In this document: positions 33,061 through 45,577 of the stretch, in pieces
Layout: each line of letters starts with the position of its first letter
Numbering within the stretch: position 1 is the stretch's first letter
Source: Artemisia argyi
Taxonomy: Eukaryota; Streptophyta; Magnoliopsida; Asterales; Asteraceae
Direction of reading: 5' to 3'
DNA: 64,000 bases
NCBI GenBank assembly: GCA_030686995.1
Contig: CM060680.1
Span: 79,040,616 to 79,104,615, forward strand
Made by a program: the position numbers and the translations under genes
The notes under the pieces: generated by a model
Database searches by the model: none
What the model saw: the letters and a program-made list of their open reading frames with translations, nothing else
Told to the model about the DNA's origin: nothing

Positions 33061-34273
33061 TGATTTCTTAAATGTGACTAAAAGATGTATATAGTCACAC
33101 TTATTATCAGTTTTGGTCACTATTTGCTTTATTCGTTGTGTGACTAAATGTTACAGAAGGCCACACAAACATAAAATTCACGTGGCCATTGGATGATCTA
33201 TAGTCACACAAAATACACATTTCTTCACTTTAAACAGCATACGGCCACACTTATTAACACTTTTGGCCACTATTTCCTAAATTTTATGTGACTATATACC
33301 CAAAACAAACATGCTTTGTGTGACTAAATATTACAAAAGGCCACACAAACATAAAATTCACGTGGCCATTGGATGATTAATAGTCACACAAAATACACAT
33401 TTCTTCACTTTAAACAGCATATGGTCACACTTATTAACACTTTTGGCCATTGTTTGCTTAATGGTATGTGACTAAATACCCAAAACAAACATGCTTTGTG
33501 TGACTAAATATTACAAAAGGCCACACAAACATAAAATTCATGTGGCCATTAGATGATCAATAGTCACACAAAATACACATTTCTTCACTTTAAACAGCAT
33601 ATGGTCACACTTATTAACACTTTTGGCCACTGTTTGCTTAATGGTATGTGACTAAATACCCAAAACAACCATGCTTTGTGTTACTAAATATTACAGAAGG
33701 CCACACAAACATAAAATTGACGTGGCCATTGGATGATCTATAGTCACACAAAATACACATTTCTTCACTTTAAACAGCATATGATCACACTTATTAACAC
33801 TTTTGGCCACTTTGTGTTAAATTGTATGTGAGTAACTCCAAAAAACAACATCCATTGTGTGACTAAATCATCACAAACGTCATATTTATTGTATATTCAT
33901 GTGGCCACACGACGGGAAATGGTCACACAAAATATACATTTACTTGAATATATCATCTCAAATGTCACATATAGTATATATTTATGTGGCCAAAGGCTGA
34001 AAAATAGTTACTCTCAAAAAACATTCGCGTGACTATAAAGTGTTTACGGTCACTAATAATGACTAATCCAACAAAACTTGTGTCTAATTTGTCACACATA
34101 TTCGGGGTTTTGGTCACTCTTTTTCGATGGAAAAGGCCGCGAACTCAACAATGTGACCATATGCCACCTACGGTGGCGGGACCTATGGTGACACACAACG
34201 AAAAAAACCTGTGTGACTATATGCATATCGTCACACATTTTTGGCTTGACCAATACAACTTTTTGTACCAGTG
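33060..34273. repeat. CACTA right subterminal array with 180-bp tandem units
   Basis: CACACTTATTAACACTTTTG recurs at about 33246, 33426, 33606 and 33786, a 180-bp period, with a diverged unit before. Each unit has several GTGTGACTA/TAGTCACAC and GGCCAC motifs in both orientations. This matches the motif density of the left end. No gene is seen. Confidence 0.85.
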
Positions 34274-35425
34274 CCAACTAACCCAAATGACTATGAATGC
34301 AAACAAAATAAAATAAAATAACACTAAAGTAAATGTGGAGAAAACGATAATAAGAGAAAATGTGTTTACTTACATTTCACTACTCCCTAGCTATCTTTTG
34401 CTGGTTGATTAGTTTGTTACAATTGCATGGATGATGGGTTATATTCCTTAATACCATTCGTAGGGCCGTGTACGATCTTCCCTAACTCTATAAGCTTCTA
34501 CCTCTTCCTATGTCGAGCCGACTACTAGCTCCTAACATGGCCTCATTAGTAGTTACATATGCATTAAATATAACCAATTTATCATAGTACACATCTGATC
34601 ATGTTTCTTAAGACGTTGAAGCAAGTTACCAATTGGAAGTCTGCCAGTTTTCTTAAACCTAACATCGAAATCATTCATCCACAACAATTATAAACAAACA
34701 ACCAACCAATAATCAATATCTAAGTTTCATTATATCTAAGCAAACACAAAGAAAACCTAGCCTAGCATGTTAAAGTGAAGACAAGCATAAGATAGAATCA
34801 AACAACACATAGACATATTGAATGATTATTGGAAAACTTATCTTCAATTAAGCATGGATGAAACAAGGGTTTGAAACCCTTAAAAATAAGGTGAAATTCG
34901 TCTAGGGTTTCTCCTCTCAAAGTTGCACACTAATGAATGAAAAGTCAAAAACTATATATAGAGATTTGAGTCTGACAGCGTCAAGAGTAAATTCTGACGC
35001 CGTCAACTCGCCGCCATAAATATTATCGTATTGCCTAGATCCAATTCTGACGCCGTCATGTGTAAACTCCCTCTTGTCCGTCTCTTGCATTTTGTACGTG
35101 ACGTCCTTGGTGATGCCGTCACGTGTAATTCCCCAAAAACATTCTGGTGCGACACGTGTAACTTGATTATCTACCTCTTTTTCAAAGGGTGACGGCGTCA
35201 TAAGAAAATCCTGACGCCGTCAGGTACTGTTTTCAACATGAATTGGAGACTTTGTCGTTTTTTTCACTTTTTCGCTCCAAAAACGTCCAAAATGCTTCCT
35301 TTTCCAGATTTCTTCTCAAAAGTACCTAAAATGACAAAAGGAATGATTTAGGGCAATATTTGATCAAATAATCTCGACTTTGGGCTTAAATGACCCTTAA
35401 AAGCGGTACACTTTTCGTCTCATCA
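34274..35425 (-). repeat. Z 5' LTR, remaining part (R/U3)
   Basis: This continues the LTR interrupted by the CACTA and ends (LTR start on the minus strand) with TGATGAGACGAAAAGTGTAC. U3 contains clustered TGACG/CGTCA motifs (34975-35225), and a TATATATAG stretch lies near 34960. The sequence aligns with X LTR 4255-5594. Confidence 0.85.
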
Positions 35426-35838
35426 CTCAATAAAATATTTATTATCACAATCGTACAATGAAAGACACTGTCATTAATTAAAGAGTTGAAATACGTCACA
35501 AGTAATTCTTGATATATTCATAAATTTATTGTTAAAAAGAAAATAATAAATTATAATACATGATTTACCGAAAAATTTTATTTCAAGGTACTCGCCGTCA
35601 CAATACGCGAGTACCCTCTAAGCATATAGAGGAAGAGCGGGTATTTTTTATGCCAAAATTGTTAAGATATTTGAATACTAGTATTATTTAATTGGGATAA
35701 TTACCTAGTATTTGTCATTTTTTATTGTGTGTAGCATTTTTCCTATTTATATACGTAGTAACAAAAACTTTTAAAATCTGATTTTTGTGTATCAAATTTC
35801 AAATAACTCGCCAAATCCTTAACCTGTCACCTTATGTA
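35426..35838. other. AT-rich spacer between the two stacks
   Basis: No gene. Two small hairpins lie side by side: GGTACTCGC...GCGAGTACC (35587-35615) and CTCTA...TAGAG (35617-35633). This may be the oldest host sequence in the window. Confidence 0.5.
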
Positions 35839-37031
35839 GGGTTATTTCTACATATAGGTAACGAACTTTCAAAAATTCTCATGTTAGGTAATTTACTATA
35901 AAAAAAATACTATATTAGGTAATGAAACTTTAATCTTTGTTCAATGTTAGGTAATATTGGGTATTTTTACAACTGGTGACCTGCTAAACTGGTAAGTTGA
36001 AGGGTATATTTGTCTTTTCATGTATACACATATTTAAAACATGTGTGAGGTGTTATTTGTGTGTAACTTGTCTTTTTAAAGTAAATAAAAAAAGCGCGTT
36101 TGTTTTTTTGTATGTTTATTAAAGGAAATTTTTTATAAAGTATATCAATTTGCTAAGTTGCGTTTGGTTCCTTTTTTTTTTGTTTTTTTTTTGTTTTAAT
36201 TCCGTGGACTATTTTGGTAAATGCACAATTCTGAGGTGCAACAGTGACCTTGTTAATCCTCAACACATTGTCATTAACGTCCACATTTCAAAAACCGTCA
36301 CCACCACCACCTTCAAAAACCGTCACCACCACCACCTTCAAAAACTGTCACCACCAGCAGCATCTAACCCGTCACACCAACTGAACATTAACAAATCCAC
36401 TACATATATCCACCTCAAAAATCGCCACCCTACTCCTCAACAATGGGTCAGATCTGGGTTGTTGGTGGGTTCCATGTATGAACTCATGATGTTGGCTAGA
36501 TCTGGAAAAGCCACTTTGGCCAAATATGTTAAAAGGGTTTTTAGTTGATAAAAGTGGTGTTCGGTTACAAACAAAAACACCTGAAACCAACCTAAAGAGG
36601 GTGTTTGTGCTTCGAATCAAAAATCAAAAGATTTTGTGGCTGGGATTATGTTTTGATTTGGATAAATCTTAGTTTAAGTGTGTGAGGATAACAAAAGTGG
36701 TGGCTTTTGGTTTTGAAGATACGCTTTTGGTGGCTTTTGGTTTTGAAGAAATGAAAGTGGGTGGCTGAGTGTGGATATCCTGATCTGTGAGTGTAGATAC
36801 GCTATACACTGCTGCATATTGTTTTAGGTTGTGACATATATTCATATATTAAAACTGGTTGAATAACACAAATACCGTTAATAATGATGTCACATGTGGG
36901 CTCAAAAAACGTTGCCGGTAATATTACCTAACTTTGACGGTTTCACAAAGTTTTGTTACCTAACTTGGTATTTTCGAAAGTAAATTACCTAACATAGGAA
37001 ATTTTTAAAAATTCATTACCTATATATAAGA

Positions 37032-37236
37032 GGGTAAAATGCAAAAATGGTCTTTAAACTATCAAGAAATCGCAAATATGGGACCGAGACAAAAAGGCAC
37101 ACAAAAAAGCCACTAACGTTACGCAAATTTGCAAAAAAATCACGGAGAGGCATTTTCCATTAGTTTTCTCGTTAAGTGCCACATCCATGAGGGTAGTCTC
37201 ATCATTTCATGGTTCTTCTTATCTCCCGCCAACCTT
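37032..37236 (+). repeat. Large MULE left terminal inverted repeat
   Basis: It pairs with 56994-57198 on the other strand. Confidence 0.85.
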
Positions 37237-37395
37237 TGGGTGTAATTGTGACATGACCTCAATGGCTAATTTGCAAAGTTATTTTCATGTTTTCATATTA
37301 AATTGTCAACGCCTTCAGACACACACACACACACATAAAAGCAGAAACACACACACACCTATAATCAAATAATTATCATTTCGTTTTCCAGTAAC

Positions 37396-37737
37396 ATGTC
37401 TCGCTGTTTTGATCTCGTGATTTCCTGTAACTCGTTTGTCATATCGGAAATGATGTTAACCTATTACCAGCGAGAGGTTGAGGAGGACATTCATCATGCA
37501 CAAGAGTTGATGAGTAGGTGCTAAAAACTGTCTAATATGCTCCGTATTAGGGGGGACCTGATTTTGGAGCTCTAAAACTTAAGGGGCTCGAAAACTGCAA
37601 GGGCCAGTGTGAACAAGCTTAGGAGGATTCAGTCAGCTGATATGAGAAAGATGAGGGGGTTGATGAGGATGCTTAGGCAAACTAACGACAGCATTGTCTC
37701 CAAGATTGAGTTTGCTGTGAGGCAAACTTACATTTGA
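37396..37737 (+). pseudogene. Small coiled-coil-like frame in the MULE (113 residues, two stops)
   Basis: A single frame starts at the ATG at 37396 and ends at TGA 37735-37737, with in-frame TAA at 37522-37524 and 37573-37575. The product would be charged and helical (REVEEDIHHAQELMSRC; NKLRRIQSADMRKMRGLMRM; SIVSKIEFAVRQTYI). I do not recognise the family. Coding-like composition over the whole length, despite the stops, suggests a captured or formerly functional gene. Confidence 0.5.
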
Positions 37738-38408
37738 AGGCGTTGGGTGCTGGTGGCTGGGATGGGTTCTTTTTTTGTGTTTGTTGTGTATGATGAATGT
37801 AGGTAGTAGGTGGTTGGGAACTTATTGAGTTACGGTTTCTTTTGTTCATTTTAGTGGCACTGTCGTAGTGTCGTAAGCTAGGTATATGTAGGTGATGATG
37901 TAGTTAGGGGTTGTGGTTTCCCCTAAGGCTGTAAACGTATCCCTATGGAACTGACAGAATTGAAACCATAATACAATACACAAACACATATGTTTAAATG
38001 CTAGGTAGAAGGGGTCGTTTGATCTCGTTTGTCTTGATATACATTGTTCGATTCGTATCACAAACATGAAACTGACATAATTGAAACCATAATACAATAC
38101 ACAAGCACATATGTTTAAATGCTACTAATCGAAGCAAATAATAGAACTACAAAACAAACACAAACATATTCATAGTAAATGCTATTAATCGAAGCAAATG
38201 ACAGAAACACAAAACAAACAAAAACATATTATGCATAGGAGTCAAGCTTAACTAAACATTTAACCCCATATGAAATACTTCAATTTACATAATATTGTTT
38301 AGCATGTACCAAAAAGATGAACCCAGCACAATGCCTGCCCACACCCTTTGGTGTATTCGAAATAGAGGTAGAATAGTTCAAGTTACATTAGTCAATTTAC
38401 ATTAGTAA
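37738..38408. other. MULE interior with short direct repeats
   Basis: A ~60-bp segment (ATTGAAACCATAATACAATA...) occurs at about 37960 and 38078. A second unit with ATCGAAGCAAAT occurs at 38126 and 38188. No gene. Confidence 0.55.
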
Positions 38409-38413
38409 ATACA

Positions 38414-41400
38414 TGATGAGTGTGTAAATACTCATCATTTTCACCTAATCTGAGCTGCCAAAACATCCAAAAACACTCAAATATGCATCAAAATACTGAA
38501 ATTATCCCAGAAGTGTGTTTTATATGTTTCAGATGCAAAATGATCAAAAACAGATGAAATATGAACAAAGTTTGCATAATTGGCAGTTTCAGTCCCTTAA
38601 CTTTCAAAACTTGTCAAATCTAGTCCCTGGTTATTCTAAAAATATGAAAAAGTCACCAAAGGTCCTTTTTGAATCACAAATTACATATTAAGTCCTTTGG
38701 TGTGAAGTTTCACAAAATTACAAGTTTAGTCCCTCAACTTTGCAAACTTGACAAAAAAGGTCCCTGGGATAGTAAAACTTTGAGAAAAATCAATTTTGGT
38801 CCTTGTACTATTAATCTTTGGCAGGAATGGTCTTTGGAAGGGAAGTTTGGAAAAATTACAAGATCAGTCCCTGGAGTTTTAAAGATGGCAAAAATAGTCC
38901 CTCGAAAGTTCAAAAGTGGAAAATTCAACATATAATCCTTGTACTATTAAAGATTGGCAAGTTTCATCCCTTTGTGAACTTTGGAAGAATGCCAAATCTG
39001 GCCCCTCAAACTTTAGTGAATTGCAAAATTGGTCCTTGTGATAATAAACAAACCAACCGGACCCTTTTTATTATATAAGCCCCAAAACCAAATCCAATCC
39101 AAACAACTAACACCACCCAGCCCAACACCCTTCCAAAGCCCACCCCTGAGCCCAACTGCCTAAAATCGTTTTAAAAACTCAAACGGTCAAACCCGTTTGA
39201 CCAAACCGCCCTTCCCTCCCAAAACCGTCCACCACCTCTACAAAACCACCTCCCCTCTCCATCACCACTTGCAAAAACATCATCACCACCCCACCACCCT
39301 CACCTAACATCACCTCCACAATAAATGCCCCCATATTACATGCAAACACAGATAATATGCCAAAACAGCATTTCTCGCCAAAAACCAATTTAATGGTTGA
39401 GATCAAATGAAGCCAATCCAATGGCTAGAGATTGCTGGGAAATGCTCAGAGGGGTGCATAAACCCTAATTGAGGCCTATATAAAGAAGGCAGAATAGCAA
39501 GGGTGTAGTATAATTTAATTTTAATCCTTTCGTTTAAATTGTAGTTTCCATTTTCAGTTAAAAATCAAGCTTTTAAGCATTGTAATAGTGTAATCTCAAC
39601 TGTTTCATTAATCAATTTCAAGTTTTAATCTCTATCTCACTTTATGCCAATTTCTCTTTTATTTCAAAATTATAATTAAGCTTTATTGTTGTTGCTGTTT
39701 GATCATATGGACTCTTAAGCTCACTTAGGCTCCCAGAAAGCTTAACAAAGTTTTCAGAAACCTTAAAACATAATCTAGCTATAAAAAGTCAAAAATACAA
39801 AAAATAGTCAACAAAAGTCAAAGTGCAGGTTTAATGGAGATTCAAGCTGGAGCAGGGTGAATTGTGGATTGCCCTGGGTTAGTTGCCTTGTGGAAGGCTT
39901 ATAGGAAGTGATTCTTGGTTCGTGGTACTTGGAAGAAAGGCTTGGAAGGCAGTTGTAAGCCTAATTCCCTCATTCCATCTTTTCAAGTATAACAGTGGTT
40001 CATTATTGCTTATTTTGCTTCTTTATAGCTTATTAGATTGTTATTAATCAGTAGCTTATGCTTAGGTCTCTATTTGTATTAGTTTCTTCAAATCTGTCTC
40101 ATATAAGTAGTGTTTGGAGTTGTGTTTTGCTCTGTGATGAAGACTGTTCTTGTTGTTGTTTCTTGTTCATACAAGTATCTTAGTGTCACTTTAACTCAGA
40201 ACAACACTTAAATACAGGCATTGTTCACCAAAAAGTCAAAATTACACACCATTAGGCCTAATTAACCCTCTGTGTTGGTTAAAGAGTGGCTTATGCCCCA
40301 TTTCCATTCACAAGTGAGTGGTGTAGCTTATTTTAGAATTAACACAACTTATTAAACCTTAATCAGTCATAAAATCAAGGTCTAAGTTCATAAAAGTCAA
40401 CTTGGTTCATAATTTAAAAAAAGTCAAAAATACTCTTGTCTCAGAAAACCAAAAATGGGAAGAATTGTTTTGATTTTTGTGATTGGATTGGGACCCTGTG
40501 CTTTTCACAAGTCATAGTTTATCAGCTTATCTTTCAAAACCTTCCATCAGCTTATTTTTGTGAATTTTACTCAAGCTTGTGCAAGTGCTTATTTAAGCCT
40601 GCAGGGCAACTTTCCCTTTTGCACCAGGGCACTTTGTGCATTTGGTCAAGTTTTCAAACCCCCCTCCAGGGTGCAAACCAAAATATTAAACCTTGTTTTT
40701 TAGCTTTTTGGAAAGCCTATTAGCTTGTCTTTTTAGATCATCAATAATAATGGATCTCAGTTCACTGTAGCATAGCTTATTTTGGTCTTTAAGTTTGCTT
40801 ATTTCACAATCATATACTGAGTACTCAGTATTGATCACCAATATTCCTAAGACCATTGCTGATTCATTAGTGGGCCCCACCCTTAGCTTATTGGCTTTTT
40901 GGAAAGCCAAGCAGCACATCTTGATAGTTCAGGGCTAATTTTACCATTCCAAGCTTATTTGATAGGGCTGCAAGTAGCTTTTAGGTTGTCTATTTCTCTG
41001 AGTACACTAAGTGACTCAGTCTTTGAGCCTATATACCAAGCCTCACCCACACCTCAATAATAAGCCATAAGCCCAGCTTATTGGCTTATTTTGAAGTTGA
41101 CCAGGTCAACTTGGAAGGTCAAGTCTTAGTTTGGACTTCCCTTGACTTCTGTGGACCCCACAGAGGTCCAAAAGTCCCTATTTGAGGCCTGTCTTGGCCT
41201 AATAGTTTGATAAGTGCTTATTTGGTTACCATTGCTTATCCAGAGTGCTTATTTGTGCCATTTGCCTTATTTCAAGTTGTTATCCATCTGTTTGAGCTTA
41301 TTTGTTCATTTGATAGCCTTTTCACAAGTACACAAGTCCTAATAAGCTATTTTACCAACAATTAAAAACAAAGGGGGTGCACACAGCTTATTTATAAGCT

Positions 41401-42647
41401 AAGTCAAAAGTGTCTTCATAAAAGTTTTCTATTTTTAGCTTATAATCAGTAGTCAAAAAGAAAAACCAACAAAAACCAACTTTAAAAATTGTGATAGCTT
41501 TTATTTAATATGATTTATCTTTTTAATTTTTCTTTTCAGCTTATTTTTAAGCATTTCATCATTTTTATATTTTTCTTAATTTTCTTTCATCTTAAAGTAT
41601 TTTCAGTAATTTTTCTAGATTTTTCTCTTTTAATTTAGTAATTATTGGAATTAAAATTAGTTTAATTAATTAATTAAGTAATATTAGTAATTAAATAGTT
41701 TTTTCAATTTTTAATTAACAACAGTACCTTTTTATATTTTTCCGAGGTTTGATAAATCATTTAGAATTTTTAAAAAATAGTCTCTTAAATTCTACTATTC
41801 ATTTTCTAATTTTCTTAATTAATTTAGTTAAATTAGATATTAATTAATAATTAAGTAAATAATTAGTAAAATAGTCTAAAAATAATTTTTATAAGTTTTT
41901 TATAATTTTTTAGGATTCCTGAGATGGTTTATTAGATTTATAAAAATTTTCATAATTATCTAAGTCGTTTTAGTATTATTAGTAATTTAAAATTAGTTTA
42001 AATAGTTTAAATAATATTATTAGTATTTAATTTATAGAAAATCCACAAAAAGACAAAAATAGATATTTTTAGTTTTTAAATTTATTTTAAGACATTTTAT
42101 ATTTTTAGGAATTAATTTTGTAATTTTCTAGTTAAAATTTGTAGTATAAATCTTTTTAGCATGATTTAAATAGTTTTAATTAAATAGTTAAATAGTTTTT
42201 ATTTAAATAATTAATATTAAATAATCAAATAATCAAAAAAATAATTTTCTTTTTAATTTCATTTTCTTTTATAATTAAGTTTGCAAAATTTTCATTTGCA
42301 CCCCCTGTAGTTTTAAATTGTTTAAAACTCACATTTTCTTCAGTTTGTAATCAATTCTGATTTCTGATTTGTGTTTGTATAATTATATCTGTGTTTCTGT
42401 TATTGTTAATACTGTTTCAATTGTTCACATACCAAGTAATCAGTAGCATAATCAATTGCAAATCATCTTTGGTTACTGTCCTCAGTAACACTCATTCCCA
42501 CAAACGTTTAAGATACAATTTCAATCTCGTTGGGACTTAACGACCCGGGGATTTCCCTGTACTTCCACGGATTTTAAACACTTGACTTTTTCTCCCAGGT
42601 GGGCCTATCAACTGCACCCGGTTGACTGGTTGGTTTGGGAGGAGTCA
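38414..42647 (+). repeat. Athila-like 5' LTR (4234 bp)
   Basis: The first 700 bp contain degenerate ~70-bp repeats with the word AGTCCCT...ACTTT...AAA. A TATATAAAG box is at 39477-39485, giving the likely promoter. The last third is extremely AT-rich (41500-42280). The final part contains GACCCGGGGATTTCCC (42542), which is absent from the 3' LTR because of a deletion. Confidence 0.92.
39477..39485 (+). promoter_or_regulatory. TATA box of the Athila-like LTR
   Basis: CTATATAAAG follows AATTGAGGCC. The same box is in the 3' LTR at about 51629-51637. Confidence 0.6.
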
Positions 42648-42652
42648 AAATT

Positions 42653-42670
42653 TGGCACCGCTGCCGGGGA
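42653..42670 (+). other. Athila-like primer binding site (tRNA-Asp)
   Basis: It reads TGGCACCGCTGCCGGGGA, five bases after the LTR. It differs at two positions from the exact complement of the tRNA-Asp 3' end. Confidence 0.88.
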
Positions 42671-43355
42671 GGTTGTTGCGTATTTCAAAACGTTTTAGGT
42701 TTAGTGGTTTTCAAAAACCTTCCTGTACAAATACCATCACTTTGTAAATTTTTGAGAAAATCAAAATCAAAACTGAAAAAGTTCATTAACACTTTTCCTG
42801 AAGTGTTAAAAACACCAAAAAAATCATAAACAACAAAACAAACTGTGAAGTTAAATTACTTCATTTACTTTAAGATTACAACCTATACAGGTGGAATACG
42901 GAAGTTCTGACATTAAATTGCGAACTGAAGAGAGATCCATTCTTCTCTCTCGCCACCCTGCGAGTAATCTTAAAGGAACGATTTCGGTTAACGAATCAGT
43001 TCCAAAAATATTGTCCAAGTTTTTCACCCATACACGAAAAGCCAAAAAAAAATTTTACTGTGAATAATTACATAAAAGATTACCACCGCAAACCAAGGCA
43101 GACACCAACTGGGGGTGTGAACATAATAAGTTCCCAAACATAAGATAAAAACTTGCCATTGTATCCCTGTGAGTGGTGTACCTTTTATAAAGAAGTCATT
43201 CACCTGTGATTATTGGTTTAAGTTCACTGTGGTTTTGCCTCGATCTTGTTTTGAAAAAATTGTTTTTAGTGCATGCGCACTCGTTCACAAACAAAGCGTA
43301 AAGGTCAGAAAAACGTACTCGAGTTACGTACCGTTGAAGAAGAACACAGATAAAA
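42671..43355 (+). other. Athila-like leader, noncoding
   Basis: About 690 bp between primer site and gag ATG. Short overlapping frames on both strands are not credible. The packaging signal would be expected here, but none is recognisable. Confidence 0.6.
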
Positions 43356-45577
43356 ATGGACGACCAGCCCCCAAACCCTCCCAAGGAGGAGATATTTCCT
43401 GACACCCGAACAATGGAGGAACTATGTCAACCTATCATGCACGGGAGAGGTGGACCCATTGCACCACTTAAAATTGGAACCTCGGATTTTGGGCTAAAAC
43501 ACAACATGATACAACAGGTCCAGAATTCATGTCAGTTCCACGATTTACCGGGTGACGATGCTAACAAGCATCTCGATAAATATTTAACCGTCACCCAGAG
43601 CATGAAACAAAATGGCGTCACCGAAGACGGCCTGCGTTTATACCTGTTCCCATATTCTCTCACTCATCATGCGACTGCTTGGTTCGATCGACTTCCTAAG
43701 AATTCGATCCATACCTTTGATGAGATGGTTACTAAATTCTTGGCTAAATACTTTCCACCATCCATGGTTACAAAGCTGAGAAACGATATTAATAACTTCA
43801 GACAGCTTCCCGAAGAATCCTTATTTGAGGCATGGGAACGCTACAAACTTGCTATTGATCGGTGTCCCAATCATAACATGCTTCTTGTCACCATTATTGA
43901 TACATTTTATAATGGTTTGACTCTTCGTCATCGTGACACCATCAATGCTGCTGCTGGGGGCACCTTTATGAAAAGGACCCCTGAAGAGTGTTATAACTTA
44001 ATCGAAAACATGACTGCCCATCACAATTTTTGGGACTCCAATGCAGAGAGGAATGACTCATGTAAGTCAGTCACTCCAGCAAATAATGAAATAGCTGCAC
44101 TTACCAAAAAGTTTGATAATTTGTCTGTTGCGGTTCTCCGAATTCACCAGACAAATCACAATCAACAGATTAAAACTGTCAGTTGTGAAACCTGTGGTGG
44201 TCCACACCCGTACCATGAGTACCCAGCCTCCGGTGTCATCACTCAAGAGAACGTATTCGTAGCCCAAGGTTCCTACAATACAGGAGGTAATTCTTACCAA
44301 CCGCAAGGGGACCGAAATCTGTTGAGTTATTGTTCCAATAACTACATTGGACCACCGGGATTTAATCAGTCCCAGAACCAAAATGGTCAAAACAGAAACC
44401 AGAACTTTAACCAGAATCAGAACCAGAACCGAATGAACCACGGTTTTAAAAACCAAGGGAATTTCAACTCTGGTCAACACCAGGTTCAACAAAATCAAAA
44501 CCAAGGGAATTATAACCATAATCAAGGTCAGAACAATTACCATCAGGGTAATTTTCAACAACAAAACCACTTCCAGGGTAATAACAACCAGCAACACGGG
44601 AATTTCCAGAACAATCGGGCTCAAAATTTTCCAAATCAAAATCAAGCCATTGTTCCAACTGGACCATCATCAGATGAGTTATTAAAACAGTTTATGAAAT
44701 CCCAGGATGAATTGAACAAAATGCTGGTCAGTCACATCTCTGAATTGAAGAAGTCTTTAAATGATCGACCCTCGGGCTCAGGTACTTTACCTAGCAACAC
44801 GATCGCTAATCCGAGGGGCGATGTAAAGGCGATCACCACAAGAAGTGGAGTTTCTTATAAAGGACCCACAGCTCCGTCTACCACTTCTCCTGTCCAGGTT
44901 GAGAAATGTGATACTGAGGATACTACGGATACGGTACTTCCAACTAATAACGGAGGTACCAATGACATCCCTCCTCCAGTTGTCCCGGTCCCGACTCCCC
45001 CTAAAAGAGTCGTGTTTGAAACTCCCGAAGGTCCTGTTGAAAATCCAAAAGCCAACCCAAAACTATCAATTCCATATCCCTCTCGATTGCAAGACCAGAA
45101 GCTCCGTGAAAAAGCTAATCATCAGATGGAAAAATTTTTCCAAATTTTCCAAGATCTACACTTTGATATTAGTTTTGCGGATGCTCTCCTTTTAATGCCC
45201 AAATTCGCTTCGACAATCAAAAACCGATTGAGCAATAAAGAGAAACAGTTTGAGATGGCACGAACTCCACTCAATGAAAACTGCTCTGCAATTCTGTTGA
45301 AACAGCTTCCCGAGAAGCTAGGAGACCCCGGGAAATTTCTAATACCATATATTTTACCGGGGATGGTTGAATGCTTTGCCTTGGCCGATCTTGGGGCAAG
45401 CATCAACTTAATGCCTCACTCAGTTTGGAAAAAACTCTCTCTTCAGGAACTCACTCCCACATGCATGACTCTCGAGCTTGCAGACCGTTCAATTTCACGT
45501 CCCCTCGGTATTGCTGAGGACGTACTTATAAGAGTGGGAAAGTTCCATTTTCCGGCAGACTTTGTCGTAGTTGATTT
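43356..45577 (+). pseudogene. Athila-like gag and protease
   Basis: The frame opens at the ATG at 43356 (MDDQPPNPPKEEIF). The gag domain covers residues ~30-250: IQQVQNSCQFHDLPGDDANK, LFPYSLTHHATAWFDRLPKN, KYFPPSMVTKLRNDI, LFEAWERYKLAIDRCPNHNM and GGTFMKRTPEECYNLIENMT. A short CxxCGGPHPYHEYP zinc-knuckle-like motif (CETCGGPHPYHE) follows near residue 270. Then comes a ~130-residue Q/N/G-rich low-complexity region (44320-44650). The protease-like part has ALADLGASINLMP (45379-45417) as catalytic motif, in place of the usual D-S/T-G. The frame is cut by a hAT MITE at 45578 and would run to a false stop inside the following flank. Gag forms the particle; the protease would cleave the polyprotein. 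Confidence 0.9.

Larger units (their letters stand above)
22734..34273. mobile_element. CACTA (En/Spm-type) DNA transposon, 11.5 kb, non-autonomous, carrying host gene fragments
   Basis: The left end reads CACTAGTACAGA and the right end is the inverse of CACTGGTACAAA. The 3-bp duplication CCA flanks both sides (22731-22733, 34274-34276). Dense subterminal repeats built on GTCACA/TGTGAC fill about 1 kb at each end, as expected for binding sites of a CACTA transposase partner. No TNPD-like transposase gene was recognised. The interior holds a B3-like pseudogene, Furry and prolyl-tRNA synthetase fragments, a hAT MITE, a long hairpin and several tandem repeats. Confidence 0.88.
1..35425 (-). mobile_element. 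Element Z: Ty3-type LTR retrotransposon with gag and protease-like domain only (truncated by window)
   Basis: This is the outermost element of the left stack. Its own sequence is 1-2581, 22162-22733 and 34274-35425; everything between is nested later insertions. Read on the minus strand it has a 5' LTR (35425 down to 22445), a primer site matching tRNA-Asp just inside it, a leader, and one long gag/protease-like frame ending at 445. The 3' LTR lies off the left edge. No reverse transcriptase or integrase is visible, so it looks like a TR-GAG type non-autonomous element. LTR ends are TGAT...ATCA. The bases beyond the 5' LTR (35426-35430, CTCAA) should recur left of the window if the reading is right. 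Confidence 0.85.

Noticed and set aside
35587..35633. Two neighbouring hairpins as an RNA gene or attachment site
   Set aside because: The stems are short (9 and 5 bp) and nothing around supports a function; recorded only as part of the spacer.
37320..37358. (CA)n microsatellite
   Set aside because: Too short and interrupted to list as a separate feature.
38669..39078. Short overlapping frames in both Athila LTRs
   Set aside because: They fall in degenerate repeats upstream of the LTR TATA box and overlap one another on both strands.
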